Positions 26,172 through 38,232 are shown, numbered from the stretch's first letter. The stretch: DNA of 64,000 nt from Roseateles_B sp041906185 (GCA_041906185.1 JAYRJQ010000011.1:1-64000), one strand, 5' to 3'. A program made the numbers and translations. Notes: generated from the letters alone by a model not told the origin.

Positions 26172-27887
26172 ATGCTGCCCCGCACCTCCCGCTGCACCTC
26201 CCGCTGCACCTCCCGCCGCACCATCCCACGCGCCATCCGCGTCAGCGCCATCCTCTCCCTCGCCCTGCTCCAGGCCTGCTCCACCCTGCAGACGCGAGCA
26301 CCGGCCGACACCCCGCCGCCGCCGCGGCTGGTGGTCTTCATGGCCGTGGACGGCCTGCCGATGCGCCAGGTGCTCGCCTACCGGGACCAGCTGGCACCCG
26401 ACGGCTTCCGGCGCTTCCTGGACCACGGCCGCTGGTTCTCCGACGCCCATCACGGCCACGGCTACACGGTGACGGCCGCCGGGCACTCGGTGATGCTCAG
26501 CGGCGCCTACCCGCGGCAGAGCAGCATCATCGGCAATGAGTGGGTGGACCCGGTCACGCGCGTGGAGCGCTACAACACCGACGACCCCGACCAGCACTAC
26601 CTCGACCACCCCACGCCCCGCCTGGCCGGCACCAGCCCGCGCAACTACCGCGTGGAGACCGTGGGCGACGTGCTGCGCACCGTGCATCCCGAGGCACGCA
26701 TGATCGGCATCTCGGGCAAGGACCGCGGCGCCATCCTGCCCACGGGCCATCTGGGCACGGCCTACGTCTACATGCAGAGCAGCGGCGGCTTCTCGACGAG
26801 CAGCTACTACCTGCCCGCCCTGCCCGACTGGGTGACGGCCTTCAACAGCGCGCATCCGGCCGACCGCTACTTCGGCCGCGCCTGGACGCCGATGCTGAGC
26901 GATGCCCATGCCTATGACCGCTCGGTGCCCGACGGCCAGCCCTGGCAGTCGAGCGGCGGCAACGGCAACCGCCTCCCCGCCGTGGTGGACGGCGGCCTGG
27001 CGGCGCCGGGCCCGGCCTTCTGGGCCAACCTGCTGCCCTCGCCCTTCGCGGACGAGCTGACGCTGGACTTCGCCCGCGCCGCCATCGCCGGCGAGCACCT
27101 GGGCGAGGACAGCGTGCCCGACCTGCTGAGCGTCAGCCTCTCCAGCCACGACTACATCAACCACGCCTTCGGCCCGGAGTCGCGGCTCTCGCACGACCAC
27201 TTCCTGTACCTGGACCGCTACCTGCAGGCCTTCTTCCGGACGCTGGACGAGCGCGTGGGCCGGGACCGCTACATGGTCGTGCTCACGGCCGACCACGGCT
27301 TCATGGACACGCCGGAATGGGCGCGCTCGCAGGGGCGGGACGCCGGCCGGGTGCCGCTCAAGACGCTGATGGCGGCCGTCAACGACGGCCTGGCGGCGCA
27401 GCTCGGCGAGGGCCCGTGGGTCACGCAATGGTCCGCGACGGGCATGCTGTTCGACGAGGCCCGCATCCAGGCCCGCAGCCTGGACCCCGAGACCGTCTAT
27501 GCCAGCGCGGCCCGGCTGGCCGAGCAGGTGCCCGGCATCGCCGCCGCCTTCACCCGCGCCCAGCTGGCCGACAGCGGGCCCGCCCCGGAGCTCCTGACGC
27601 GCATGCGCCTGTCCTGGCATCCCGACACCGCCGCGCCGCTGCAGATCGTCGTCAAGCCGGGCTGGATGATCAGCAGCAAGAACACCGGCACCACGCACGG
27701 CTCGCCCTACCGCTACGACACGAATGTGCCGATCCTGGCCTGGGGCCCGGCCTGGTGGGGCCAGGGCGAGGTGACGCAGCCGGTGGCCGTGGCGGACATC
27801 GCGCCGACGCTGGCGCGCTTCCTGCACGTGCCCGTGCCGAAGCAGTCGCAGGGTCACGTCTTGCCTGTCCCTGCCTGGAGGCCCTGA
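26172..27887 (+). CDS. Alkaline phosphatase superfamily lipoprotein (PafA-like)
   Basis: A 571-residue protein. An Arg/Thr/Ser-rich n-region and hydrophobic core end at a lipobox (LLQAC). The mature protein has PafA-type alkaline phosphatase motifs: VFMAVDGLP (metal Asp), GYTVTAAGHSVMLSGAYP (Thr nucleophile region), SSHDYINHAFGP, VLTADHGFMD and GTTHGSPYRYDTNVPIL. These supply the two-metal site, so it is probably an active periplasmic phosphomonoesterase or diesterase. The first 15 codons contain three 12-nt direct repeats. A near copy of the 14-mer (one mismatch) is at 27851-27864. Confidence 0.85.
   Translation: MLPRTSRCTSRCTSRRTIPRAIRVSAILSLALLQACSTLQTRAPADTPPPPRLVVFMAVDGLPMRQVLAYRDQLAPDGFRRFLDHGRWFSDAHHGHGYTVTAAGHSVMLSGAYPRQSSIIGNEWVDPVTRVERYNTDDPDQHYLDHPTPRLAGTSPRNYRVETVGDVLRTVHPEARMIGISGKDRGAILPTGHLGTAYVYMQSSGGFSTSSYYLPALPDWVTAFNSAHPADRYFGRAWTPMLSDAHAYDRSVPDGQPWQSSGGNGNRLPAVVDGGLAAPGPAFWANLLPSPFADELTLDFARAAIAGEHLGEDSVPDLLSVSLSSHDYINHAFGPESRLSHDHFLYLDRYLQAFFRTLDERVGRDRYMVVLTADHGFMDTPEWARSQGRDAGRVPLKTLMAAVNDGLAAQLGEGPWVTQWSATGMLFDEARIQARSLDPETVYASAARLAEQVPGIAAAFTRAQLADSGPAPELLTRMRLSWHPDTAAPLQIVVKPGWMISSKNTGTTHGSPYRYDTNVPILAWGPAWWGQGEVTQPVAVADIAPTLARFLHVPVPKQSQGHVLPVPAWRP
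26183..26218 (+). repeat. Three tandem 12-nt repeats in a signal peptide
   Basis: CACCTCCCGCTG occurs at 26183-26194 and 26195-26206, then CACCTCCCGCCG at 26207-26218. In frame this repeats the residues Thr-Ser-Arg-Cys. Slippage would keep the frame and change only the length of the positively charged n-region. Confidence 0.85.
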
Positions 27888-28017
27888 GGCCTGCCGCCCG
27901 AAGAGCGCAGATGCAGATCACTTGCTGCCCGCGGTCTCCCTAAGTCTTGGGCCGGCAGGTGACCGGCCCTGGCCTCTCCGCCGCGCAAGCCCTCGACGGC
28001 ATTGAACTAATCGCCGG

Positions 28018-28033
28018 TGGTGTGCTTCTTGCT
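28018..28033 (+). promoter_or_regulatory. Sigma-54 (-24/-12) promoter of PEP-CTERM gene
   Basis: TGGTGTGCTTCTTGCT has GG and GC at the exact spacing of the TGGCAC-N5-TTGC consensus. It lies about 93 nt before the start of the PEP-CTERM gene. Published work in Zoogloea links PEP-CTERM gene expression to RpoN and the PrsK/PrsR two-component system, which fits. Confidence 0.65.
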
Positions 28034-28125
28034 TTGAAGGCCAGGGGCCATCCGGGGGACCTTGACGGCGCCCGGCCCCGCCGGGACCATGCGGGCTCCA
28101 AGACCACACCCCTCAGGAGGTTCCC

Positions 28126-28749
28126 ATGTCCAAGCTCCGCCTTGCCCGCGCGGCCATTGCGGCCTGCGCCGTCGGCATCTTCCCAATGATCACGAACGCC
28201 GCACCGGTGACCCTGGGCTTCGAGGGCGTGGTCGCGGACTACGGCCAGGCCCTGCCCGCGGCGCCCTACACGGAGGCCGGCTACCAGCTGGTCAACCTCA
28301 GTCCCGGCCCCTTCTCGGACGGCATCTTCGGCAAGCACGCCTCCAATTCCAACGGCAGCGCCACCTTTGTCTTCTGCGCCTATGACTCCAGCTGCGCGCC
28401 CGGCACCGCGATGAAGCTGACCGGCCCGCAGCCTTTCACCCTGACGAGCATCGACGTCGGGAACTGGGAGATCGGCGGCGTGGCGGGCACACTGGAGCTG
28501 ATCGGCACGCTGCTGGGCGGCGCAACGGTCTCCACCGTGCTGGGCAGCGCCGACGCCTGGTCCACGCAGACCCTGAGCGGCTTCGTGAACCTCACCAGCG
28601 TGGAGTTCCGGGGTCATTCGGCCTATGCCGTCGCCATCGACAACCTGGTGCTGGACACCAGCCGCAGCGTGCCCGAGCCCGGCAGCCTGGCCCTGGCGAG
28701 CCTGGCGCTGGCGGGCCTGGGGCTGCGAGGGCGCAAGAGGGTTCGCTGA
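28126..28749 (+). CDS. PEP-CTERM sorted exported protein
   Basis: A 207-residue protein with a signal peptide (AAIAACAVGIFPMITNA) and a C-terminal VPEPGSLALASLALAGL helix ending in GRKRVR, the exosortase sorting tail. The body (TLGFEGV, IDVGNWEIGG, AYAVAIDNL) is like the beta-sandwich PEP-CTERM proteins seen in betaproteobacteria. AGGAGG lies 6 nt before the start. It is the probable product of the sigma-54 promoter at 28018. The stop codon sits in an 11-nt tandem duplication (28744-28765). Confidence 0.85.
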   Translation: MSKLRLARAAIAACAVGIFPMITNAAPVTLGFEGVVADYGQALPAAPYTEAGYQLVNLSPGPFSDGIFGKHASNSNGSATFVFCAYDSSCAPGTAMKLTGPQPFTLTSIDVGNWEIGGVAGTLELIGTLLGGATVSTVLGSADAWSTQTLSGFVNLTSVEFRGHSAYAVAIDNLVLDTSRSVPEPGSLALASLALAGLGLRGRKRVR

Positions 28750-28768
28750 CCTTGCGCTGACCTTGCGC

Positions 28769-29620
28769 TCAGCCCGCCTGGAGCCGGGCCGCGTGATGCT
28801 GCAGGTGATCGGCGATGACGCTGGCCACGAAGTAGTAGCCGTGGTCGTAGCTGGCGTGGCGGCGCAGGGTCAGGTCTTGCCCTGCTGCCTGGCAGACGGC
28901 CTCCAGCCGCTCGGGCTGCAGCTGCTCGGCGAGGAACTTGTCCGCCAGCCCCTGGTCGACCAGCAGGGGCGGCAGGCGGCCGCCGGCCGCGATGAGCGCA
29001 CAGGCGTCGTGCGCGGCCCAGCTTGATTCGTCCGGGCCCAGATAGCCCGCGAAGGCCTTGCGACCCCATGGCACCTGGCTCGGCGCCACGATGGGCGCCA
29101 GCGCCGACACCGAGCGGTACTGCCCCGGGTGGCGCAGCGCCAGGGTCAGCGCGCCGTGCCCGCCCATCGAGTGCCCCATGAGCCCCACGGCCCCGGGCAG
29201 CACCGGCAGGCAGCGGGTGACCAGCGCATGCAGCTCCTGCGTGATGTAGCGCTCCATGCGGAAGTGCGACGCCCAGGGCGCCACGGTGGCATCGAGGTAG
29301 AAGCCCGCGCCATGGCCGAAGTCCCAGGCGGCATCCGCACCCTCGAGGCCGGTGCCGCGCGGGCTGGTGTCAGGGGAGACGAGGATCAGCCCGAGGCGCG
29401 CCGCCTCGCGCTGGGCGCCGGCCTTGATCGCGAAGGTCTCCTCGGTGCAGGTCAGCCCGGCAAGGTAGATCACCGCCGGGCACGGCCCCTTGACGGCCTG
29501 CGGCGGCAGGTAGACGCCGAAGCGCATCGGCGTGCCGGTGGACTCGGCGTCATGCTCGAAGAAGCATTGCAGGCCGCCGAAGCAGGCGTGCTCGGAGAGG
29601 AGGCGCAGCTCGGTCGTCAT
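28769..29620 (-). CDS. fghA: S-formylglutathione hydrolase
   Basis: A 283-residue alpha/beta hydrolase of the esterase D type. The nucleophile elbow GHSMGGHGAL and the N-terminal PCPAVIYLAGLTCTEE region are diagnostic; Asp and the late His in ASYDHGYYFV complete the triad. It hydrolyses S-formylglutathione to formate and glutathione, the step after FrmA in formaldehyde removal. It starts 7 nt after the upstream dehydrogenase stop, so the two form one operon. A copy of the dispersed 14-mer is at 28867-28880. Confidence 0.95.
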   Translation of the reverse strand: MTTELRLLSEHACFGGLQCFFEHDAESTGTPMRFGVYLPPQAVKGPCPAVIYLAGLTCTEETFAIKAGAQREAARLGLILVSPDTSPRGTGLEGADAAWDFGHGAGFYLDATVAPWASHFRMERYITQELHALVTRCLPVLPGAVGLMGHSMGGHGALTLALRHPGQYRSVSALAPIVAPSQVPWGRKAFAGYLGPDESSWAAHDACALIAAGGRLPPLLVDQGLADKFLAEQLQPERLEAVCQAAGQDLTLRRHASYDHGYYFVASVIADHLQHHAARLQAG

Positions 29621-29627
29621 CGCGGCG

Positions 29628-30734
29628 TCAGTACAGCACGACCGAACGGATGGACTCGCCGCGCTTCATCAGGTCGAAGCCCTCGTTGATGTCCTCGAGC
29701 TTGAGCCGGTGGGTGATGAGCTCGTCGATGCGCAGCTTGCCCTCCATGTACCAGTCGACGATCTTCGGCACGTCGGTGCGGCCGCGTGCGCCGCCGAAGG
29801 CCGAGCCCTCCCACTTGCGGCCCGTCACGAGCTGGAAGGGTCGCGTGCTGATCTCCGCGCCGGCCTCGGCCACGCCGATGATGATGCTGCGGCCCCAGCC
29901 CTTGTGCGTGCATTCCAGCGCCTGGCGCATCAGCTGCGTGTTGCCCACGCACTCGAAGCTGTAGTCCGCGCCGCCGTCGGTCAGCTGCACGATGGCATCG
30001 ACCACGTTCTCGACGTTCTTCGGGTTGATGAAGTGCGTCATGCCGAACTGGCGCGCCATGGCCTCGCGGCCGGGGTTGATGTCGATGCCGATGATCTTGT
30101 CCGCGCCGACCATCTTCGCCGCCTGGATCACGTTCAGGCCGATGCCGCCGAGGCCGAAGACGGCCACGGTGGCGCCCGCCTCCATCTTGGCCGTGAAGAT
30201 CACGGCGCCGACGCCCGTGGTGACGCCGCAGCCGATGTAGCAGATCTTGTCGAAGGGTGCGTCCGGCCGCACCTTGGCCACGGCGATCTCCGGCACCACG
30301 ATGTAGTTGCTGAAGGTGCTGGTGCCCATGTAGTGGAAGACCGGCTTGCCGTCGAGCGAGAAGCGCGAGCTGGCGTCCGGCATCAGGCCCTTGCCCTGCG
30401 TGCCGCGGATGAGCTGGCAGAGGTTGGTCTTGCGCGAGAGGCAGAACTTGCAGTGCCGGCACTCGGGCGTATAGAGCGGGATGACGTGGTCGTCCTTGCG
30501 CACCGTGGTCACGCCGGGGCCGACGTCCACCACGACGCCGGCGCCCTCATGGCCCAGCACGGCGGGGAAGATGCCTTCCGGGTCGGCGCCGGACAGCGTG
30601 TAGTAGTCGGTGTGGCAGATGCCCGTGGCCTTGACCTCGATGAGCACCTCGCCCGCGCGCGGGCCGGCGAGGTCCAGAGTCTCGATGCTCAGGGGCTGGC
30701 CGGCCTTCCAGGCCACGGCGGCGCGTGTCTTCAT
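29628..30734 (-). CDS. frmA: S-(hydroxymethyl)glutathione dehydrogenase / class III alcohol dehydrogenase
   Basis: A 368-residue zinc, NAD-dependent dehydrogenase. Catalytic zinc residues lie in GICHTDYYT and LGHEGAGVV, the structural zinc Cys cluster in PECRHCKFCLSRKTNLC and the NAD site in VFGLGGIGLNVIQ. It oxidises hydroxymethyl-glutathione formed from formaldehyde, and can also act on long-chain alcohols and S-nitrosoglutathione. AGGAG lies 6 nt before the start. Location beside the AcoR-like regulator and the aldehyde dehydrogenase suggests an alcohol-oxidation island. Confidence 0.95.
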   Translation of the reverse strand: MKTRAAVAWKAGQPLSIETLDLAGPRAGEVLIEVKATGICHTDYYTLSGADPEGIFPAVLGHEGAGVVVDVGPGVTTVRKDDHVIPLYTPECRHCKFCLSRKTNLCQLIRGTQGKGLMPDASSRFSLDGKPVFHYMGTSTFSNYIVVPEIAVAKVRPDAPFDKICYIGCGVTTGVGAVIFTAKMEAGATVAVFGLGGIGLNVIQAAKMVGADKIIGIDINPGREAMARQFGMTHFINPKNVENVVDAIVQLTDGGADYSFECVGNTQLMRQALECTHKGWGRSIIIGVAEAGAEISTRPFQLVTGRKWEGSAFGGARGRTDVPKIVDWYMEGKLRIDELITHRLKLEDINEGFDLMKRGESIRSVVLY

Positions 30735-30787
30735 GGGGAACTCCTGCTCGCGGGAATCAGTCGAAGGCCTGACTGTAGGCGATGCGC

Positions 30788-32716
<1,929 letters not shown>

Positions 32717-32813
32717 GCTTGTCTCCGTGCGCGGGTGGGCCCGCGGTCTGTGGCGTGGAGTCTAGGAGGCCTGGACGCCGGCGCCGTGGCGAGCCGACGG
32801 ACGGCTGCGCGAG

Positions 32814-32845
32814 TGTCGCAATTAGTGACAGGTGTCGCTGACACC
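32814..32845 (+). promoter_or_regulatory. Two dyads, candidate enhancer sites for the AcoR-like activator
   Basis: Dyad 1 is TGTCGC-AATTA-GTGACA (32814-32830). Dyad 2 is GGTGTC-GCT-GACACC (32831-32845), a perfect 6-bp inverted repeat. They are directly adjacent and about 120-150 nt upstream of the -24/-12 promoter, standard for enhancer-binding proteins. Confidence 0.7.
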
Positions 32846-32963
32846 ACCCGGACAGGCGTGACGGTCCCCGGGCCTGGCGGCCACCCCGGGAAGACCCGCA
32901 GACCCGGGAAAAACGCTCGCCAGATCAGTCACTTGGCGCTGCGAGGTCCGGGCGCTCCCGAGC

Positions 32964-32979
32964 TGGCATCCGCTTTGCA
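32964..32979 (+). promoter_or_regulatory. Sigma-54 promoter of the aldehyde dehydrogenase gene
   Basis: TGGCATCCGCTTTGCA matches the TGGCAC-N5-TTGC consensus with one difference (T for C) and exact spacing. It lies about 80 nt before the start. Together with the upstream dyads and the divergent activator it defines a complete sigma-54 control unit in the 344-nt intergenic region 32717-33060. Confidence 0.85.
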
Positions 32980-33060
32980 ATGCGGTGGACGGAGCCGGCC
33001 CGACCGTGCACCACCACTTCCACACCCACAAGCCTTCGACAGGCCCCTCAGGAGACAACC

Positions 33061-34581
<1,521 letters not shown>

Positions 34582-34608
34582 TGCTGCGCTCGCTCATCGC
34601 GTGAGCCA

Positions 34609-34635
34609 GGGGAGCGGAGCGATCCGCTCCCCTTT
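34609..34635 (+). terminator. Perfect hairpin with T-rich tail after the aldehyde dehydrogenase
   Basis: GGGGAGCGGA (34609-34618) pairs with TCCGCTCCCC (34623-34632) over GCGA, followed by TTTGTCCTTG. This is the best intrinsic terminator in the window. It sits between the dehydrogenase and DUF779 genes, so DUF779 either depends on read-through or has its own promoter. Confidence 0.75.
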
Positions 34636-34662
34636 GTCCTTGCCGATTCCCAGGAGGCCGCC

Positions 34663-35055
34663 ATGGCTGACACCGCCGTCCCCCGCGTCGTGGCCACCGA
34701 CGCCGCGCTGGACCTCATCCGCCGACTGCAGGCCGAGCACGGCCCGGCGCTCATGTTCCACCAGAGCGGCGGCTGCTGCGACAACAGCGCCGCCAACTGC
34801 TACCTCCCCACGGACCTCACCATCGGCGCGCAGGACGTGCACCTGGGCACGGTCGGCGGCGTGCCCTTCTACATCGGCAAGCTGCAGTACGAGTACTGGA
34901 AGCACACGCAGCTGATCCTCGACGTCATCGAGGGCCACGGCGGCACCTTCTCGCTGGAGGGTGCGACCGGCCTGGCCTTCCACACCCGCTCGCGGCTCTT
35001 CACCGACGAGGAATGGGCGCAGATCGCCGCGCAGGTCGAACGCGACCTGGCGTGA
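34663..35055 (+). CDS. DUF779 domain-containing protein
   Basis: A 130-residue soluble protein. The region LMFHQSGGCCDNSAANCY, with three Cys, is the signature of DUF779, and the C-terminal GTFSLEGATGLAFHTRSRLF region matches the family. Members almost always lie after ExaC/AcoD-type aldehyde dehydrogenases, and have been proposed to help their maturation or to bind metal; the role is not proven. AGGAGG lies upstream of the start. Confidence 0.88.
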   Translation: MADTAVPRVVATDAALDLIRRLQAEHGPALMFHQSGGCCDNSAANCYLPTDLTIGAQDVHLGTVGGVPFYIGKLQYEYWKHTQLILDVIEGHGGTFSLEGATGLAFHTRSRLFTDEEWAQIAAQVERDLA

Positions 35056-35070
35056 AGGCAGGAAGCCAAA

Positions 35071-35997
35071 TCAGGCCGCTGGCGCGCGGTAGACCAGCAC
35101 CTTGAGCGCGCGCTCCGGGTCGGCGTCGGCGAAGGCCGGTGGATTGGCCAGCCGCTCGACGAAGGTCAGCGCGGGCACGAGCTCCCGCATCTGGTCCATC
35201 AGGAAGGCCGTGTCGAGCTTGGGCGTGTTCAGGCACAGCAGCGCCTCGCCGCCCGGCGCCAGCAGCTCCGGGAGGCGGCGCATCAGGCGGGCGTAGTCCT
35301 TGGTCGCGACGAAACTGCCCTTCTGGAAGCTCGGCGGATCGAGGATCACGAGGCCGTAGGGCCCGCCGCGTTTGAGCTTGGCCCAGGAGTTGAAGATGTC
35401 GTGGGCGAGATAGCTCGCGCGGCTCTTGTCCAGCCCGTTGAGCTCGTGGTTGCGCCGGCCGATGGACAGCGCCCCCGAGGCCATGTCCACGTTGATCACC
35501 TCGGCCGCCCCGCCCTGCAGCGCCGCGACGGAGAAGGCGCAGGTGTAGGCGAAGAGGTTCAGCACACGCAGACCCGGCTGGGCCGCAGCCCGCTCCCGCA
35601 CCCAGCGCCGGCCCTCGGCCATGTCGAGGAAGAGGCCGTGGTTCTGGCCCTTGAGCACATGCACGGCGTAGCGCGCGCCCTGCTCGCGCACGACGTGCGG
35701 CTCGGGCACGCTGCCGGCCATCAGGCGCGTCTCGACGGCGTTCTCCTGGCGGCACTGGAAGACCCAGTTCAGCGCCTGCCCGGGCGCGATCTGCGCCCAG
35801 CGGGCGGCGAGCGCCTCGCCCACTCGCGCCACGTCGGCGTCGGGCACGGCCTGGAAGCTGGTCAGCACGAAGACGGGCTCGAACCAGTCCAGCACCCAGT
35901 GCTCGCAGCCCGGATGCAGGCCGCCGCGCCCGTGGAAGAGGCGGCCGGCGTCGGCGGGGAGCGCCATCGTGGCGAGGGTGTCGAGCAGGGCTTGCAT
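35071..35997 (-). CDS. Class I SAM-dependent methyltransferase, RlmI-like
   Basis: A 308-residue methyltransferase. Motif I region VLNLFAYTCAFSVAALQGGAAEVINVDM binds SAM; the catalytic motif VILDPPSFQKG resembles the DPPxF motif of the RlmI/RlmK rRNA cytosine methyltransferases. An N-terminal PUA domain as in RlmI is not seen; instead a different 120-residue region precedes the catalytic core. The substrate is probably RNA, but this is inferred. It is separate from both neighbours. Confidence 0.82.
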   Translation of the reverse strand: MQALLDTLATMALPADAGRLFHGRGGLHPGCEHWVLDWFEPVFVLTSFQAVPDADVARVGEALAARWAQIAPGQALNWVFQCRQENAVETRLMAGSVPEPHVVREQGARYAVHVLKGQNHGLFLDMAEGRRWVRERAAAQPGLRVLNLFAYTCAFSVAALQGGAAEVINVDMASGALSIGRRNHELNGLDKSRASYLAHDIFNSWAKLKRGGPYGLVILDPPSFQKGSFVATKDYARLMRRLPELLAPGGEALLCLNTPKLDTAFLMDQMRELVPALTFVERLANPPAFADADPERALKVLVYRAPAA

Positions 35998-36054
35998 GGG
36001 CGGATCGGGAGCGCAAAGCCTGGCATTGTCGATGCAAGGCCGGGCGCTGCCGGC

Positions 36055-37659
36055 TCAGTACGGCTGCATCACCTGCTGCCACAGCCGTGCGCGCAGGCGC
36101 TCGGCCTCCGCCACCGGCAGGCAGGGGATGTCGAGCGCGCGGCTCACCTTCGAGCTGCCCTGGCTGTCGCCCCGCAGATGGCACAGGCCCAGGCTGCGGT
36201 CCAGGGCGGAGCTGTACAGGCTCAGCTGCTGCAGGCGCGGCCCGGCCACCACCACCCAGCGGCGCGTCAGCACCCCGTGACGGAAGAGCAGCAGCTCGCC
36301 GCATTCGGCATAGGCCGCGAACCGGACCCAGGCGCGGCAGTAGGCCGTCAGGCCCCCGGCGAGCACGGCCAGCCCCGCGGCCAGGCCGGCCGGACCGACG
36401 GGCCCGCCCAGCCCCACTTCCACCCCGACCATCGCCAGCGCGACGATGGCCAGGAAGCGGCCGGCTCCCCACAGCTGCCGCCAGAAGGCCTGCGGCGCCA
36501 GCGGCTGCCAGCGCAGCGCGGCCCAGTCCAGCGCCGGCAGGCAGCGCTGCAGCAGGGCCTGCGCCTCGGCGGGCGTCGCGATGGGCGCCAGCTCGTCGAA
36601 GCGGCCGCCGGCATCGAGCCCGTGGTCCTGGTCCTGCGAATCATGCCCCGCCACGCTGACCGCCAACCGGCAGCGGCCGAAGCGGCGGTGCAGCCAGGTC
36701 TCCACCAGCTCCCAGCGCTGCAGGCGCGGCAGGCGGGCCGATGCCGTCACCTGCGTGCTGAGGCCGCGATGCACCAGGAGCTTCTCGCCGTCCTGCTCCA
36801 GGCGGAAGCCGTGGTAGCGGAAGAAGGCCAGCACCACCGAGAGCAGGCGCACGAAGAGCAGGAAGCCCAGCACCAGCAGCGCGATCTCCGCCGCCAGCCA
36901 CAGCCAGTGCCCGCTTTCGAACAGCCGCTTGAAGGCCTCGCGCGCCCAGGCCGTGGGAACGGACAGCCAGCCGAAGAAGCGCCGGTGCAGCTCCGGCTTC
37001 TGCGCCACGGCCGCGAACACCGCGCCCACGACCACCATGCCGCGGTTCGAGACGAGGCCCAGCCGGACGATGTCCGCGGGCGCGAGGCGATGCAGCAGGC
37101 GAGGCCCGGCCGTCGCGGAGGCGGTCGCAGGCGCCGTGGGAGCCGCGCCGGCCTGTGCCGGCGTGTCGACGGCCGGGGAGACCCGCCCGACGCCCTTCAG
37201 CGCCTCTTCCAGCGCCATCGCCGCCGGCAGGCCCAGCACCTTCATCACCGCCTCGGGCTTGCCCCCGGCGGCGGACTCCAGATGCACCTCGACCACGCCC
37301 AGCAGGCGATGGGGCAGCTTGCGCAGGCGGCTCGTGTTGTGGATGCGGGCCAGCGGCACATGGCGCACGCGGCGCCCGAGCACGCCCTCGTGGATGACGA
37401 GCTCCGGGCCCTGCAGGGCGTAGCGGTAGCGGCTCGCCTGCAGCACGGACCAGATCGCCGTGACGCCCAGCGGCACCGCGGCCCAGACCTCCCAGCCCGA
37501 ACCGCGCCCGAAGACGATGGCCGCCAGCGCGGGCAGCGCCACGTGACGCAGCAGCTGGGCCGCCACGAACAGCGCCGACAGCGGATGCAGGCGCTGCCAC
37601 TGACCGGCCGTCAGCGCGCCCGCCTGGCCGCTGCGGCCCGGGTCTGGCGACTCATTCAT
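36055..37659 (-). CDS. PH domain (bPH2) membrane protein, YdbT-like
   Basis: A 534-residue membrane protein with repeated units of two helices followed by a bacterial PH domain (DUF304/bPH2): LAALVFGRGSGWEVWAAV region, VGAVFAAVAQK region and LAIVALAMVGVEVGLGG region. Three such PH units are visible, as in YdbT. It overlaps the YdbS-like gene by 8 nt. YdbS/YdbT pairs are widespread and of unknown biochemical function, likely membrane stress related. Confidence 0.82.
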   Translation of the reverse strand: MNESPDPGRSGQAGALTAGQWQRLHPLSALFVAAQLLRHVALPALAAIVFGRGSGWEVWAAVPLGVTAIWSVLQASRYRYALQGPELVIHEGVLGRRVRHVPLARIHNTSRLRKLPHRLLGVVEVHLESAAGGKPEAVMKVLGLPAAMALEEALKGVGRVSPAVDTPAQAGAAPTAPATASATAGPRLLHRLAPADIVRLGLVSNRGMVVVGAVFAAVAQKPELHRRFFGWLSVPTAWAREAFKRLFESGHWLWLAAEIALLVLGFLLFVRLLSVVLAFFRYHGFRLEQDGEKLLVHRGLSTQVTASARLPRLQRWELVETWLHRRFGRCRLAVSVAGHDSQDQDHGLDAGGRFDELAPIATPAEAQALLQRCLPALDWAALRWQPLAPQAFWRQLWGAGRFLAIVALAMVGVEVGLGGPVGPAGLAAGLAVLAGGLTAYCRAWVRFAAYAECGELLLFRHGVLTRRWVVVAGPRLQQLSLYSSALDRSLGLCHLRGDSQGSSKVSRALDIPCLPVAEAERLRARLWQQVMQPY

Positions 37660-38155
37660 GCTGACCCTGCACGCGCGGCATCAGGGACTCGCGCAGCGCC
37701 TGCGCCTCGGCCAGCGGCAGCCCCTGCACGGCGGTCTTGTGGTCGTGCTGGCCGGCCGTGTGCAGCTCGAGACGGGCCATGCCCCAGAGCCGCTCCAGCG
37801 GCGACTGCTGCAGATCCAGGTGCTGCAGCCGGGCGATGGGCACCCAGCTTTCGGTACGCCACCAGACGCCGCTGCGCAGCACCAGGCCCTCGCCGGCATG
37901 CAGCGCGGCGCCATAGGCCCGGAAGCGCCAGGCGCCGAAGCGCGCGCCCGCCCCCAGGCTGAGCAGCGCGACGACCAGGGCGCTGGCGAGCAGCCGGGGC
38001 CAGGGCCACGCCTCGTCCAGCAGCGACAGCAGGCCGATCAGCGCACCGCCCAGCACCCCGCCCATCCACAGCGCGGCGCGCAGCTGCCACAGCAGCCGCA
38101 GGGCCTCCATCTTGCCCAGCGCCCGTGCGGCGCGGCCCTCCGCCATGCCACTCAT
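37652..38155 (-). CDS. PH domain (bPH2) membrane protein, YdbS-like
   Basis: A 167-residue protein with two membrane helices (residues about 28-48 and 52-70) and one C-terminal bPH2 domain with the conserved WVPIARLQHLDLQQSPLERLWGMARLELHTAG stretch. It is the upstream partner of the YdbT-like gene, overlapping it by 8 nt. Confidence 0.85.
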   Translation of the reverse strand: MSGMAEGRAARALGKMEALRLLWQLRAALWMGGVLGGALIGLLSLLDEAWPWPRLLASALVVALLSLGAGARFGAWRFRAYGAALHAGEGLVLRSGVWWRTESWVPIARLQHLDLQQSPLERLWGMARLELHTAGQHDHKTAVQGLPLAEAQALRESLMPRVQGQHE

Positions 38156-38232
38156 GTGTCGTGCTCCTCAGGATCGGCGGGCCTCGTGCGGGCCCGTGGG
38201 GTCGTCAGTGCCGGGATCGGCAGAGGGTCGGC

